Of a stretch of 64,000 nucleotides of DNA, positions 21,369 through 33,849 are shown one piece after another. Source of the DNA: Neodontobutis hainanensis (lineage: Eukaryota; Chordata; Actinopteri; Gobiiformes; Odontobutidae). The translations under genes and the position numbers were made by a program. The stretch spans positions 1 to 64,000 of the forward strand of contig JALDNG010000502.1 in the NCBI GenBank assembly GCA_024349245.1, read 5' to 3'. The notes under the pieces were generated by a model that saw nothing but the letters and a program-made list of their open reading frames with translations, was not told where the DNA came from and searched no databases. Numbering within the stretch: the stretch's first letter is position 1; the number at the start of each line of letters is the position of its first letter.

Positions 21369-23325
21369 GTAAGCTTAACACAAAAGCAAACACACACAAC
21401 TGGCATTACAATAATATTTGTATTTATTTATATACCTGCTGTGTAAGCTATTGTAGACAAGGAGGGTAATAAGGAGAAAGTACTTATTTATTATTGTTAC
21501 AGTATAGCCCCTTGCTTTCCAACAAATAGAGAATTAATTAATTTAATCCAATCAGAGGAGCAGTTAGGCTTTGTTCTCTCATTGGGTTTAAGTAAAGGCT
21601 GAGCAGAACTGGCTGCCAGTGACTCAGGCGTAGGCCTCAATGAACTTGGAGTTGGTTTTGATGGTCCTGACTCAGACTCGGACAGCTGCAGCTGCAGTAG
21701 AACAATACAGCACAGATCCTGCAACAAAACAGGCCTGGTGGTGATCAAGACGGGGTATATTTGCTATCTTGTTCCCGACCCGCTTCCTCGTGCTCGTCTG
21801 TGGCTCTGCCAGCCCCGTGAGAGGTGGTGGTTAAAAAGCGTGTGTGGTAAAACAGCTGATCTTAGTTAGCACAGACTGATGCAGGCATCAGTATGTGCAT
21901 TTAGAAATTTAGAAATTTAGCATTTAGAAATATTTAATATTTAATATTTAAATAATTTGGGCTTGCAGCCTAAAACATTAATAATGAATGAATAATCTAC
22001 AAACATTATATATATATATATTTTTATCAATGTGCTACAGCCAGGACAGCGCATGGCTAAATACAAATGTACATGTTATGATCGAGGCCGAGAAAGTGTA
22101 AAGGTTTAGACAAAGATAAAGCAGGGCTTTAGAACAGAACACAAGTCCTCGGGGCACAGCTGATCAGGAGCTTAGCTCTGTGTTTGGAGGATCAGAAAAT
22201 TACAGTCCCTAACTCATCGGTGCTACATTCCTCTTCTCTTCCTAGGCCTGGACCGTCCTGACAGGTGTGACACCTGTCTGCTCTGTCTGTGTGTAATGGC
22301 TTCGCTTTGCTTTGAGACCTGCACTACTTTTCAGCGTAACCATGCTTTAGAGCTTTGTACCGCTGTCTTCCCCCTGAAAATTGGAAAAAGTAGATTTGGA
22401 AACTCCTCAATGAACTTCGGTCTTTGCCAGATACCTGCTTTTTGATCAGGTAGACATTGCCCCATGACTTAAAAGAGACGCAGATTGTCTAGCTTTCAGT
22501 CTTAGATATAAACAGCTCATAATTAATACGTTTATAGTACTTTTAAGTGTGAGCAACAAACAGCATTAAATGTCTTCTAAATAGACACACAAATCAAATC
22601 CAAATCAATGCATCAGTTGATCAGATGATTTGGTTCAACATTTGGTGATTTGAATGGACTCAAATATATTTGGATTTAACTTGAACTTATTTCATCAATT
22701 GAAGGTAACTCAAATTTCAATTTCCAGTTAGGAAGTTGTTCTTCTTCTACTTTGATGTGTTCATGTAATTTTATCTCAGAATGTTGGAACAATAAACAAT
22801 AACAACAAGGACCAAAATGCGCTCATGTTATATTTATTTGATTTTAATGTTATATTAAATAAGTTATTACAGTCAAACTAGCAATAATTAAGCTATTAGC
22901 AGCATTTCAAGAAAAGCCGGGCCTGTTTAAAAAAAGTTAAGTTATGAATGTTCAAAACAGTTGGTATGATATATTCTTAAATGACTTATATAACTTAAAT
23001 ATCTTAAACGTTTCTGTTGATGATGTAAATAACCATGTTGACAACTCACCCACAACTCGGACTAGTTTTTGGTGTCTTGAACTTGAAAACTGAGGATTTG
23101 AAAGTGCCTTGTACTAAAAAAACTGGTGACTCGACTACAACCCTGCTGTTTATTAAAAACACCTTTCACTGTTTTTTACTTTTTTAATCTGTGAAAGTGC
23201 ATACTTATATATGCATATCGATAGAAGAGTTTTAATCTGCAAATGGCAGATAAACTGAATTGAACTGAAGAAGTCACTTTTCCTTTTACAGCTCAGTCCT
23301 GAGGTAATTGTGTGCTTTTGTTTAG

Positions 23326-25617
23326 GTTCCGTGTTGTCTGCAATCAGATCAATGCCTCTGTTAAGTTCGCCCACCTCATTCTTTTAGTCGTTGTTCTGAG
23401 CTGTATCACCTTGGCTTTGGAAAGACCCAGCATCTCTGACGGAAGCACGGTGAGACAAATGCATTCTCAAATACATCTATTTCCCTCAGAACCTGGAAAA
23501 TATGAGATAGGTTCATATTAGATATATTAGATAAAAAACTGTATGTCTTTGTCTTTAGGAGCGACTTGTCCTGACTTATTGTGACTATGTCTTTACCGGC
23601 CTCTTTACACTAGAAATGGTTTTAAAGGTAAACAATATACAAGTATTTCTAAAAACATTTTGAGTTATTTTTGATTTGACTCTTACTGTTCTTTAACACC
23701 AGATCATAGCCTTGGGTGTGGTGATTGGGAAAGACAGCTACTGCCATTCCCCCGAGAACGTCCTAGACGGGGTGTTGGTGATAGTGTCTGCAGCTGATGT
23801 CATTCTCTCACTGAGTGATCCACTGCACAATAATAGAAGAATCATGGGGATCCTCAAGGTTCTACGTTACGGGTTGGGTCAGTATGTCATAGATGTGAAC
23901 AAGAGACAAGATTTAAATTTTTCCATCAATAGACAGCTGTGTTTAACTCCACCATTTAATAACTGTTTCTCAATATTGCCAGGGGTTTGCAAAAATAGTA
24001 CAGTGGAGTATGTATATTTAGGACGAAACATTCCCCAAAGTGATCATGACTTGTACTGCCCCTACTCCTCCTAAAGCAGCCAGGCTTTTCAGCGAGTGGC
24101 TCTTACATGGCACTTATACATGTTTTGTATGAATTTTTGTTCCAGGGTCCTCAAACACGCAACAAGATTGAAGCTGGCCATGGACGGTCTCCTAGCTTCA
24201 GTCAAACCAATTACTAACATTATTATAATCAGTGCTGTTTTTTCTTTTTCTATGGAGTCCTTGGTGTGCAGGTAAGATAATTCAACCACACATGAGGCTG
24301 AATCTGAATGTCTCAAATAGCTTAGAACACTTAGAACACACAGATGTTTGAGTTCTCACTTTAGTAAGGAAAGGAGCTAAGATAGGAGCTCCACTGCTTC
24401 TTTTTAAACCTATGGATGTTCTGAAAGGTTAGGAGCTTACTGACTTTCCACAATCCACTGCACCACCAGCCACAATCTTTTCTGAATACGACCAAAATTT
24501 AGTTTCGTGTGAAGAGTTTGTGATGAATTTAAAGTCACTCTGCATCAACTGAAAAGACACTGCTCTAGAGCTACCACATCTTATGACTGACTTTTTCAGG
24601 ATTAGGTGCTTGTTGTAGTCTTTTGTTAGGATGTGTAGTTTTATTATGTCAATGTGCGTCAATGTTCAACATTCCTGATGAGGTTAGTGGAATCAGATGT
24701 GTCAAAACCCGCTGATGCTCCTTTCCTAACTTGACAAGGACACTCCTGACCTCTCACTGTTGACTTTAGGACGTTGTATTCAAAGGTTAAGGAACAGTAT
24801 TTGAATTCAGCCAAAGTATTTACCATATCACTGCAACCCTGTGTGCCTTGGTTGACTAGCTTTTTAGCCTTTTCAATTGTGTGGACAAAGAATTCGGTAT
24901 TGTCAGAAGCATCACCAACAAGACCGAATGCCTGATGTCAAACCTAAGCTGGCAAAGAAGAACATTCAATTTCGACAACATTCTCCAGGTATAAACGAGA
25001 AGGCTGGAGATAGACTAAACATATTAGTAGTAGTTGTTGAGTAGTTTTGTTTTCTTCCAGGCCTTAATGTCACTGTTTGTGATGTACTCGAAGGACGGAT
25101 GGGTGAATATCATGTACGACGGCCTCGGCGCTGTCGGAGAAGACCTTCAGGTATTATCACTAAACAAAACGAGACTTAAGGAGGACCAGAGGAGACCGAG
25201 TCCTCTCTGAAAAAGAAAATCCTGTTATAAGGATTGGTGTAGAAAAATAAATATAACATAACAACACTTAAAGAAATCCATGACTCAATAAAACTGATAA
25301 CTATCTTTATTGTTATTAATAAATGTATTTTCTCACTGTATAAGTAACTTATACAAAACACAACCTTAAGCAGGAATAGTTAAAGTGGATTGGATCACGC
25401 TGATCCTTTGTGAATTTATCAGTTGTGTTTTGTTTTTCAGCCTGTGACAAACAACAAGACCTGGATGGCTCTGTACTTTCTATCGTTTATAATAATGAGC
25501 ATCCTCCTGCTGGACATGTTCATCGACCATGGTCGACACATTCAACGAAGTCCAGCAAAAACAGAAAATCCAAAGAGGGGACCTCACACAGGCGAAAATG
25601 ACCCTAACACGGGAACG
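23326..25617 (+). pseudogene. Channel domain III exons
   Basis: Exons are 23326-23449 (S1, FAHLILLVVVLSCITLALER), 23559-23627 (S2, YVFTGLFTLEMVLK), 23703 to about 23890 (S3 and start of S4, IMGILKVLR), 24146-24271 (S4-S5 linker and S5, HATRLKLAMDGLL), 24868-24988 (ITNKTEC to FNFDNILQ), 25061-25150 (pore ALMSLFVMYSKDGW, Asp filter residue) and 25441-25617 (S6 and III-IV linker). The conserved S4 stretch LRTLRPLR of T-type channels is absent and the donor after VLR is unclear. A T5 run near 24248 is one base short for reading FFYGVLGVQ. A frameshift near 25523 separates LLLDMFI from the continuing VDTFNEVQQKQK frame. Confidence 0.85.
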
Positions 25618-26407
25618 GTTAGTCACATCTAGGCCACTGAGCCCAGTATTGTAGTGTTTGATTGTGGTTGTTAGGCCTTTTGTTGGTTTATTTTTATTTT
25701 TACAGCGCTATATTACACCCGCTACTCGCGAGTGCGGCGCTTGATCCACACATTGTGCACGAGCCTCATCCTGGAGCTGCTCATGTCAGGGGTGATCATT
25801 TTCAATGTCTTTATCATGATGTTGGAACATTACAATCAGACTCCGTAATGTCAACCCACTGCCTCAGGAACATCTCTAAACTATAAGGGCATATTGATTT
25901 ATTTATTTTTGTTGTCTGCTTAGTACATAGATAATCTCATGGATTACACTTTCTACGGTTTCTTTGCCATCCTCATCATTGACATTGTGCTCAAACCTGT
26001 GGCGTTTGGCGGACTGAGGTTTATAAATAACAAGTAAGGCACATAAATAAGCGCAAGTCTGTTTTGTCAATAGTGTCTAATGTAATATGTGAACCTTTAG
26101 CTGGAATTGTCTGGACCTGCTGGTGCTGGCGATGTCTCTAATCTTCGTCGTACTCACTGTGCTGAACCTGGACGACAAACTTCCCATTAATCCCAGCCTC
26201 ATCCGAACCTGCAAAGTGTTCACCCTTGCACAGAGTAATACACACATGCAACTTTTTATTCATTTCTAAAAATTCTCATAACTTTTGGTGCGTTAATGTG
26301 GTCCTCAGAATCTCGGGATGTGTTCACATGATTTCAGCTCGTAAGGTCGGAATATATAGCATCGCAGGACTGATGTTTAGACATGTTCATGTGCATTTCT
26401 CAAATAC

Positions 26408-26940
26408 AGAAAGTATTCACAGCGCTTCACTTTTTCTACATTTTGTTAAGTTACATCCTTATTTCAAAATGGATTCAATTTATTATTTGCCTCAAAATCC
26501 TACAAACTATAGCCCATGATGACAACATGAAAGAAGGTTTGAATTCTTTGCAAATTTATTAAAAATGAAAAACAAAAAGCACATGTACATAATTATTTAC
26601 AGCCAAAACTTTGTTTAAGCTTCGTTGGCCCTAATTACAGCCTCAAGCCTTTTTGAGTCTGATGCTATGAGCTGGGCACAACAATGTTTGGGCAGTTTCT
26701 CCCAGTCTTCTTTGCAGAACCTCTCAAGTTCCATCAGGTTGGATGGTTAGCGTCGGTGCACATCCATTTTCAGATTTCTCCGGAGGTGTTCAAGGCTGGC
26801 TCTGTCTGGATCACTCAAGGATAAGTTTGTAAAATTTTGAGGCAAACAATCAATTTAATCCATTTTGAAATAAGGCTGTAACATTACAAAATGTGGAAAA
26901 GCGAAGCACTGTGAATACTTCACAGATGCACTGTATTCCC
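26408..26940 (-). mobile_element. Tc1-like DNA transposon remnant
   Basis: The left end (AGTATTCACAGCGCTTCACTT) and right end (AAGCGAAGCACTGTGAATACT) are inverted copies about 500 bp apart, the pattern of Tc1/mariner terminal inverted repeats. The interior on the minus strand resembles the start of a Tc1 transposase gene but is short and broken. It lies in the intron after channel domain IV S4. Related end sequence occurs in the channel intron copies near 2930, 15810 and 62850. Confidence 0.7.
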
Positions 26941-27639
26941 GAGTTCCGAGGACCACATGAATGCAGCATTACTACAGGTCTATAAAAATAGAGAGCGTTG
27001 TGTCAGGAAGGGCATCCTGGATAAAAATATATGCCACTCTAAATATATGGATCCCTCCTGTGGCAACCCTGAAGGGAGCAGCTGACACCTACTATTGTGT
27101 TTTTTAAAGAGCTCTAAAGAAGAGAGAACACTAAAGCTTGGCACACACACAACTCATACTGTTTGAGTAGATCACGTACGAGGAAAGCCAAAGATCACGA
27201 TTAATGTGCTCACACACTGTACAACCGGATGGTTTGCTGCGACCGAGATTTCTGACATGTCAGAATTTCATCTGACCACCTATTTCTGGTTAGGAACTTG
27301 TTGGGAGGGGTTAATTGCGTAGGGCCCTGTACACAGGATACCAAGGACGCACAACAGCCCAGAATTTGGCTCAAAAATGATGGTATGACCAGATATGAGG
27401 TCAAATTCAGGTTGAAAATTGCACAGTGTATGCCTGGCTTTAGGAAACTCATGTAACAGGCCCAGGTCAATGCAACAGTCTCAAAAATGTTAACATGCAT
27501 GCAACAAAAAACATGCTACTTTGTATTTCCCCACAAGGATAATAAAGGAATAATAAAATAAAAATCAATTTGTTAATGGTGGGAAACATTGATTTAGTTT
27601 AGTTTGCAAACAGAAACCTTAGGAGTTGATTTTATTATG

Positions 27640-28300
27640 TCATAAACGGACGGATTGGCAATTGGGAATACCGGGAACAATCCCGAACGGCCGGTCCATT
27701 TCAGGCCGAATCGGCCGGTGGTCAAATTTTTTATTATTATTTTTTATTATTATTATTTATTTTATATGATACGCTACCGCATCGGCCTGTGGTTAGCCGC
27801 TCAGCTGCAGCAGAACGCAGCTGTGTGTCTGTGTGTGTGTGTTTCAGACTGGGCCAAACCAATACTTCCAATCTTAAGGGGGATACGAGCGGCCCTCCCA
27901 ACTTGGACTGATCCTCGTATTTCCTGATATCCGATTGGCTCAAAGGCGACGATCAAAGAAGTTTACTTTGTTAGGTTTGAGTTTGTGTGAATTCAACAGA
28001 GACAGACGGTAAAAATGTCAAACGAAGGAAAGAAGTGAAAGAAATGGGTGGGGCCAAAAAAATAAGAATGAAAAAGAAAAATGTTGGCACAAGAGGCAGC
28101 TAAATGTGCCGAATTAGCGGACCTTTTCCGCACTGAAAAGGGTGCTGACACAGGAGCGTCTTGAGGCATTCATGCTAATGTGCACAGAAAAAGAGATCCT
28201 AATGACTTTAGACAACGATGGAGTCATAGACAGAGTTGCAGAGTCGAGTAAACTTCTCCAAAGATTGCTGGTGATGTGAGGTAGGACAGTTTTAGGAGGA
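27640..28300 (+). mobile_element. hAT-like / ZMYM1-type transposon remnant
   Basis: The segment opens with a GGCCGGTC-rich stretch and reads ATGTCAAACGAAGGAAAG near 28015, then QEAAKCAELADLF. This is the N-terminal pattern of fish ZMYM1-like proteins derived from hAT transposases. Stops interrupt the frame at several points and nothing C-terminal is present, so it is a dead fragment inside the channel intron. Confidence 0.4.
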
Positions 28301-28394
28301 GCAACAGCAGCAGGAGAGAGGAGGAGGAGAAGAGAGGAATAGGAGCAGCAGCAGGAGAGAGGAAGAGAAGGAGCAGCAGGAGGAGAAGAGCAGG
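28296..28394 (+). repeat. Polypurine GGAGGAGA/AGCAGCAG tract
   Basis: About 100 bases of almost pure purine sequence with GGAGGAGAAG and AGCAGCAGGAG motifs. The reverse-strand serine/leucine frames here are low-complexity translations. Confidence 0.75.
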
Positions 28395-28730
28395 AAACAG
28401 ACAGGTAGATGGGCAGTGTGCAGGGCTGGGTAGGCAATCATATTAGACATATCAATCAAAGCTTTATTAAGAACACGCACACAAAAATAGAAAAATACAG
28501 CACAATGTTACATATTTACATAAAGGATAAAATGCCAATAGTTCCACATTCTAGATAATAACCTGACTGAAGCACAGATTTAATTAGAAAATGTATTATT
28601 CTTTGTCATATTTATTACTCATGTTCTTCTCATGCATATGTTATGTAGCTGTACAATCAGTAAGCAGAGGCAGGGTCCAGCAGAGGCAGGGTCCAGCACA
28701 GGGAAGCTGAGGCAGGGAGAGTTGAAAGTG

Positions 28731-28732
<2 letters not shown>

Positions 28733-28798
<66 letters not shown>

Positions 28799-28812
28799 TA
28801 CATACATACACA
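28733..28812 (+). repeat. (CA)n microsatellite
   Basis: About 30 CA dinucleotides followed by a short CATA run, in the intron between channel domain IV S4 and S5. The long Cys/Val frames on the reverse strand are translations of this repeat. Confidence 0.98.
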
Positions 28813-29721
28813 CAAAATCTCTATTGTATGGGACTGCATTGTAGTTTTTGAGTATGAGTGGGTGTGAGTATTTGTAACTATTTTATCACTGACTGTACAC
28901 ATGACATGCTGGTAGTTCGCAGTATACTGTGTGACTTATGTGTTTGAGATTAGGTTTTGGTTGTGTTCAGTGCAGTGGACTTGCTTATACAACCTGAGGA
29001 GGCAGGTGTTATCCTAAAGTTTCTTGAAGGTCTTCAGCGTAATCTGATTGAACAGAGAGCAGGAGGAAGGTTGTTAAGTGTCATTTTTCCTCCAGGTTGG
29101 AAATCTGTGCTTGCTTCTTTTTCTTCATGTATGCTGTGTTGACAGTGGAGCTGTTTGGGAAACTTGGTCAGTCATAAACACAAGCACAGTACATATATTA
29201 TTATAAACATATTGTGTTTGTCGTATGTATTTAAAACATTGTTAATATAATGTGTATATTGTTTATATTATTATCATATATTGATTGTTATATCGATCTT
29301 TCTCGTGACTAGAGTGTACTCCAGAGTATCCATGTGTTGGCTTGAGTCGCTACTGCCACTTTCAAAACTTTGGCAGTGCCCTCCTGACGCTCTACATACT
29401 GTGCACAGGAGACAACTGGAGCGGCATTTTGATGGTAGACAAACTCAAGAACAAGCCCACATCCACAACACAAAAGAAAATTCTAGCACACAATTATAGC
29501 TTTGCCTGTGCACTGGCTCTAAAACATGTATTCCTAACGACTGTTATTGCTCCATCAATGTACATAGTGCAGCTGTAAACATTTATAGCAGTTATTCCTG
29601 TGGGGAAATTTCTTATCGGCATTCTCCACCAGGGGGCATCCAGCATGTTTTTGATGTTAGTGGGGCTTTGGTGAGTACCCAAAGAAAACCCACCCGAGCA
29701 AGTGGATGTTTTTAGAAAATA

Positions 29722-29926
29722 AGTGGGGCTCAGTGGCTCAGTGGTAGAGCGCTTGTCCCTGGTGGTTCGATTCTCCTCACAGTTCATACTGTCGATGTGT
29801 CCTTGGGCAAGACACTCCTTGATTCCAGTGGTGTTCAGGCTGTAACACTGGTGAATTGAAGCTTAATGTAAGTCGCTTTGAATAAAAGCATCAGCTAAAT
29901 GAATAAATGTAAACGTAAGTAAGTAA
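29722..29926 (+). mobile_element. tRNA-derived SINE in channel intron
   Basis: A tRNA-like head has box A (GGCTCAGTGGTAGAGC) and box B (GGTTCGATTC). A core TGTGTCCTTGGGCAAGACAC follows, with a LINE-like tail (GTCGCTTTGAATAAAAGC) and an A-rich end. This is the standard structure of fish tRNA-SINEs with an L2-type 3' end. It lies between the TGDNW pore exon and the S6 exon of domain IV. Confidence 0.85.
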
Positions 29927-30699
29927 CGTTCCACAATAGTTTGCAGTTGTGTAAGTTTTCTAATCAAAGTTATCAGTTCAACAACATAAACACTGCTAAA
30001 ACAGCTTGAAGTGCAATGATGTCATGGTATACCACGTGCCAAGAAATGTATGGCCCTGTCCCTCCAAGTGGTACATGTGTGAAGGATGCCCCAATGCTGC
30101 AGTAACGCTCTCAATCAGACTCCATTGAGCCTTTTATTCACATTTCCTCAAGTATGCATCAGACCTGACTTTGCTGGAAAATATTTTTAATTCTACCGTG
30201 ATTTTTTGATGTCTACGTTTTTTCATTGATTTGTTAAAGGATACTTTGAGGAGTGCCGACTGGATGATGTAAACTGTTCAACCTACCTGTCCTGGGCTGC
30301 CCCACTGTGCCTTATCACCTTTGTTATAATGGTCCAGTTTGTTTTGGTGAACCTTATTGTGGCCGCCATTATACAGGCCCAAGAGGAGAGCAGGGATGTA
30401 AGTCCAAAAGCACACATCACATCTACAAGTCAAATGTTTTTATTATTATTATGTTGTATTGTGGTTTAAAAGGTCACAAAAATAACAAGGGACTTGTTTT
30501 AAGCCCTGAGTGTAGTCCTCAGTCAGTCTCAAACGTGTACTTCAGGGACATATAATAGAGAGGATAGAGTTTTAAAGATCCAACTTGTTTTGTTGAAAAT
30601 TCACTTATAACTTGCATAACTAGCCTGTCTTTTATTGGAACAGGAGGTGTATCAGAGGCAGCACGTTGACCAGGAGCCACCAGAATGAATAGAATCAAA

Positions 30700-31020
30700 T
30701 ATTAATGTCATTCATTCATTCATTAATTCATCCATTTATTTATTATTTTTTATTGATCCATTTATTCATTCATTTATTCCTTGATTTGTTAATTTATTCA
30801 TTTATTCATCAATTCATTCATTTATTAATTCATTCATTTATTCATTCATCCATTTATTCATTTATTCATTCATTCATACATTTATTATTTCATGAATTTA
30901 TTCATTCATTTATTCATTCATTCATTAATTCATTTATTCATTTGTTCATTAATTTATTCATTGATTCAATTATTCATTCGTTCATTTATTCATTCATTTA
31001 TTCATTCATTCATTTTAATA
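30700..31020 (+). repeat. (ATTC)n microsatellite
   Basis: Roughly 320 bases of imperfect ATTC tetranucleotides with ATTT and ATCC variants, starting 12 bases after the channel stop codon. The FIHSFIHS frame across it is repeat translation. It would lie in the 3' untranslated region if the gene is transcribed. Confidence 0.97.
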
Positions 31021-31079
31021 AGTTGTTTATAAATTATTTTGTACATATGTTTATGTTTGTAAATATGTTTGAATAATTA

Positions 31080-33590
31080 AATAATTACTATAATAATCTC
31101 TGATCTCTAATTTTCTTCTTTAACACTGTGTTACTTTTAACCACACACCACCTACAGAGCCTAAAAATCATAAATAACAATTTATTACATTATTTTTGAT
31201 GATTTACATCAAACAAGGAAACTAGCCGCTCTTCTAAAGACTAAGTGCATCTGGTGGGTCAGATACCTTTGACCCGACCTGCCCCATACTGCTCCAGTGG
31301 AAACGAGGCTCATGTAACTGAGTTGGAGGGATGTCCAACTCATTTTAGTTCAGGGGCCACAGTCTGAGGAAAAGAGAGAGCAGGAAGTGGACGTCTGAGA
31401 TCAGTGAGCTGCAGGACAGAACAACACAAGTTTTCCTTCTTTCTGACTGCCATAAGACTCTACCATTAGTCAGTCTGTGGAAGATGAAGAATTCTGCCTT
31501 AACTCATTTGAAGAGCCCTAACAACCGAATTTCCATTAAATAAAGTTTAAAGGGGATTGTTACGTAGGCTGACTGGGAAGTGGCTGGACGTTTGTGAATT
31601 AAAAGTAATAATGAGCAGAAAACAGAAGCTATAATAAATATCAAAGTGCACAATGTGCAAAAAGTGCAATGGAGGCTGGTGGAGTTCAGTCCTCTCCAGC
31701 AGCAGAACAAAAATGTTTATAACATCCGCTTAAATAACTGGGTAAAAACATTAACACTTTTTAAAAGTTATTAACAATAACTATGTTAGAATTCTCTTTG
31801 AAATAAGCCAAAAACATAACCCATATTTAAAAACCAATACGATTTACAAACCCTAAAAACCAAAGACTTGTACTCACTGAAACCCCTAAACCATTCAACA
31901 ACCCACTTTGTTTTCCCTCACATTCCCCTGCCTTGGTCTGACCGGAACCTTTTAGTGTGTTTTTGTTTCTCTGGGGTCTTTTTTTGGCCAGAAACCTGGA
32001 CATATTAAAAGCACATTTAAAACACACTCACTTTTCTCGATACAAGTTCTAATTGTTTCTTCTCTTATTTATACAATCATGTGCGATGTCTTTATTTAAG
32101 TGCAACTTTGATTTTGTATAAAGTGATGTGTTCTTTAAAAGTGCTAAGTGTATCTTTAAAGTGCTCAGTGACATGTTCAGTGCGCTGTGCATTTATACAT
32201 TACGTTAACGACCTGTTACAGGGAATAATAAAGTCATTTTGAGTTTTAAATTAACAGTTATGGATCTTTCAAAAGTAAATTTGACTTGAAACGTAGACAT
32301 AAGGCATCCACCCACCCAGTGTGGAACAGGTACCTCTGGTTTGTGCTTGCTCTTTCTAGTCAAACAAAACATTTACAAAATATAACACTATTGATTTGAA
32401 CTTTTATTGAAAGGTTAAAAGGTTCTGGTGGCTCCAAATGTGAGAAGGTGGTACTTTTGCTCAATGGGTGTCCAGTTTTTAAATTTGTGACATTAAGCAA
32501 ATTAAGGTCTAAGCAATTACAAAAAAAAAGTTACATAATATAAAAGTAAACACATCTATTGTTAAATATATAAATTAATAATAATAATCCATCAAAGTGT
32601 TTAAAAATAATCAAAACATTGCAAAAACAAAACTGTTTAAAGTAACATGTTACAACAGGATCAACAGAATGAAAGTTAAGTTTCTAAAAACAAACAACAC
32701 AATTCTTCAAAGGAACTTTATTTTGTAACAAACAATATGAAGAGAAGGATAGCTCAGAAGAAGTCAGAGTGAACAAAACTGTGGATAAAGGTTGTAAATT
32801 AGAGGATCATAGGCTGTCACTTCTCCTGCGCTCCACCAGAGACCTGCTTCAGGAGAAGGGAGGCTGGCTGCAGGGAGCCTTAGGGACATGGCAGGGCCTT
32901 TTTTCACACTCGGCAGCCTCTGTGCAGGACCGAACTGGTCACATTGGCCAGCAGTCCCAAAACCTGGTCCCAGGTTGGTGCTTTGTCAATGTGCTGTGAC
33001 ATATCCTGTTGTGTAATATTTTTGATATTATGTGTTTTATTCTTGTATACTTATTTAGTTACTCATTTATGCATGATGAGTTAATGTTGTGTTTTAAGGT
33101 TTATAATCAAGGATTTATATATATTATATCTATGAACATATTAATAGGAAAAAGAAAACATAATGATTAGTTTAATGCACACAGGAAAGATCTAGTTAAA
33201 GATAAGAGACATGTGTCTGCTCCAGAAGGGGTCAGAAAGTAACTGGGACAAAGTTAAAGGCTCTCGCTGTGAAGAGACGAGAGAAACCACCACAAGAGGC
33301 TTCAAACTCACAGATGGATCTCTCACATCAAGTCAACACCGTGTACAGTGTGCTGCAGAAACCTAAAAGCCTGAGGGCACAGCGCCCCTGCAGGACACAC
33401 AGAACAACACAGACACACCTTATAAAAGTACAAATGTTATTTCTAAGCTTATTGCCATTTTATTTCAAGGGTTTTTATATTTTAACATTAAGCTTTGTTG
33501 TGTAGGAGACCAAATTAAAAAGCAAATGTCAAATGTAATCTTTATATTAAAAGTATTTGTTTTCTTTGCTCTGGTATCCTGACCTGTTAC
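31080..33590. other. Intergenic, nothing recognised
   Basis: AT-rich non-coding sequence between the channel gene and the Ig-receptor remnants. I find no conserved coding motif, RNA gene or repeat that I can name. Short open frames have no recognisable similarity. Confidence 0.6.
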
Positions 33591-33604
33591 CCTCAGTCTT
33601 TACT

Positions 33605-33795
33605 TAGATTGTGCTTTTGTGTTGGTCCCACATGAGTAAAAACCCTGATCTGACTCTGAGTGTGTCGGCAGAGGTTTGTTTAAACTGATGGTTTGTGCCC
33701 TCGAGCACTGGTAATCCATCTTTGTAAACGTTATAAAGGATCTTTGAGAAGGATACGACACAGACTCAACATCGATAGAACTAATCAAACCTAAA
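33605..33795 (-). pseudogene. Ig-domain exon remnant, inverted
   Basis: The minus-strand frame ends ESDQGFYSCGTNTKAQSK, the C-terminal end of an immunoglobulin domain (DxGxYxC motif). It resembles the first Ig domain of the receptor at 41924-49105, which has SDQGFYWCGTK. Only this end of the domain is recognisable. It probably derives from another member of the same receptor cluster, in opposite orientation. Confidence 0.6.
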
Positions 33796-33849
33796 TAAAG
33801 AACAAATGAAGACAGAGTTTTAAAGACTCACAGAGGAACCCTAGAGCCC

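Larger units (their letters stand above)
15393..30688 (+). pseudogene. T-type-like voltage-gated Ca2+ channel alpha-1, main copy
   Basis: Four-domain voltage-gated calcium channel pore subunit of the plasma membrane. Pore motifs in order are LEGW (I), TQEDW (II), SKDGW (III) and TGDNW (IV). The resulting E-E-D-D filter is diagnostic of the low-voltage-activated T-type (CACNA1G/H/I) family. About 23 exons with mostly canonical splice sites are recognisable. Domain I S1-S5 exons are missing; the first exon seen is the domain I turret. Linkers are very short: about 50 codons I-II, about 45 II-III, and a C-tail of about 20 codons, where T-type channels normally have hundreds of residues in the I-II and II-III linkers and the tail. 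Many single-base frameshifts, several in homopolymers, and one in-frame TAA argue for a pseudogene or error-rich consensus. The paralogue cannot be named from sequence alone. Confidence 0.85.
25706..30688 (+). pseudogene. Channel domain IV exons and C-terminus
   Basis: Exons are 25706-25844 (linker YYTRYSRVRRLIHTLCTS and S1), 25924-26033 (S2), 26101-26234 (S3-S4, LPINPSLIRTCKVFTLAQ), about 29006-29076 (VILKFLEGLQRNLIEQ), 29096-29166 (S5, FFFFMYAVLTVELFGKL), 29313-29434 (CHFQNFGSALLTLY, then TGDNW filter), 30240-30397 (S6, FVLVNLIVAAIIQAQEESRD) and 30644-30688 (EVYQRQHVDQEPPE then TGA). Phases join cleanly 25924/26101 and 29096/29313. S4 keeps few positive charges compared with the T-type RIMRVLRIARVLKLLK pattern. 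The tail after S6 is only about 20 residues. Confidence 0.85.

Noticed and set aside
28114..28480. Ser/Leu-rich minus-strand frames
   Set aside because: Translations of the polypurine tract complement, with no domain.
30705..31076. Open frame of 123 codons (FIHSFIHL pattern)
   Set aside because: Translation of the ATTC microsatellite.
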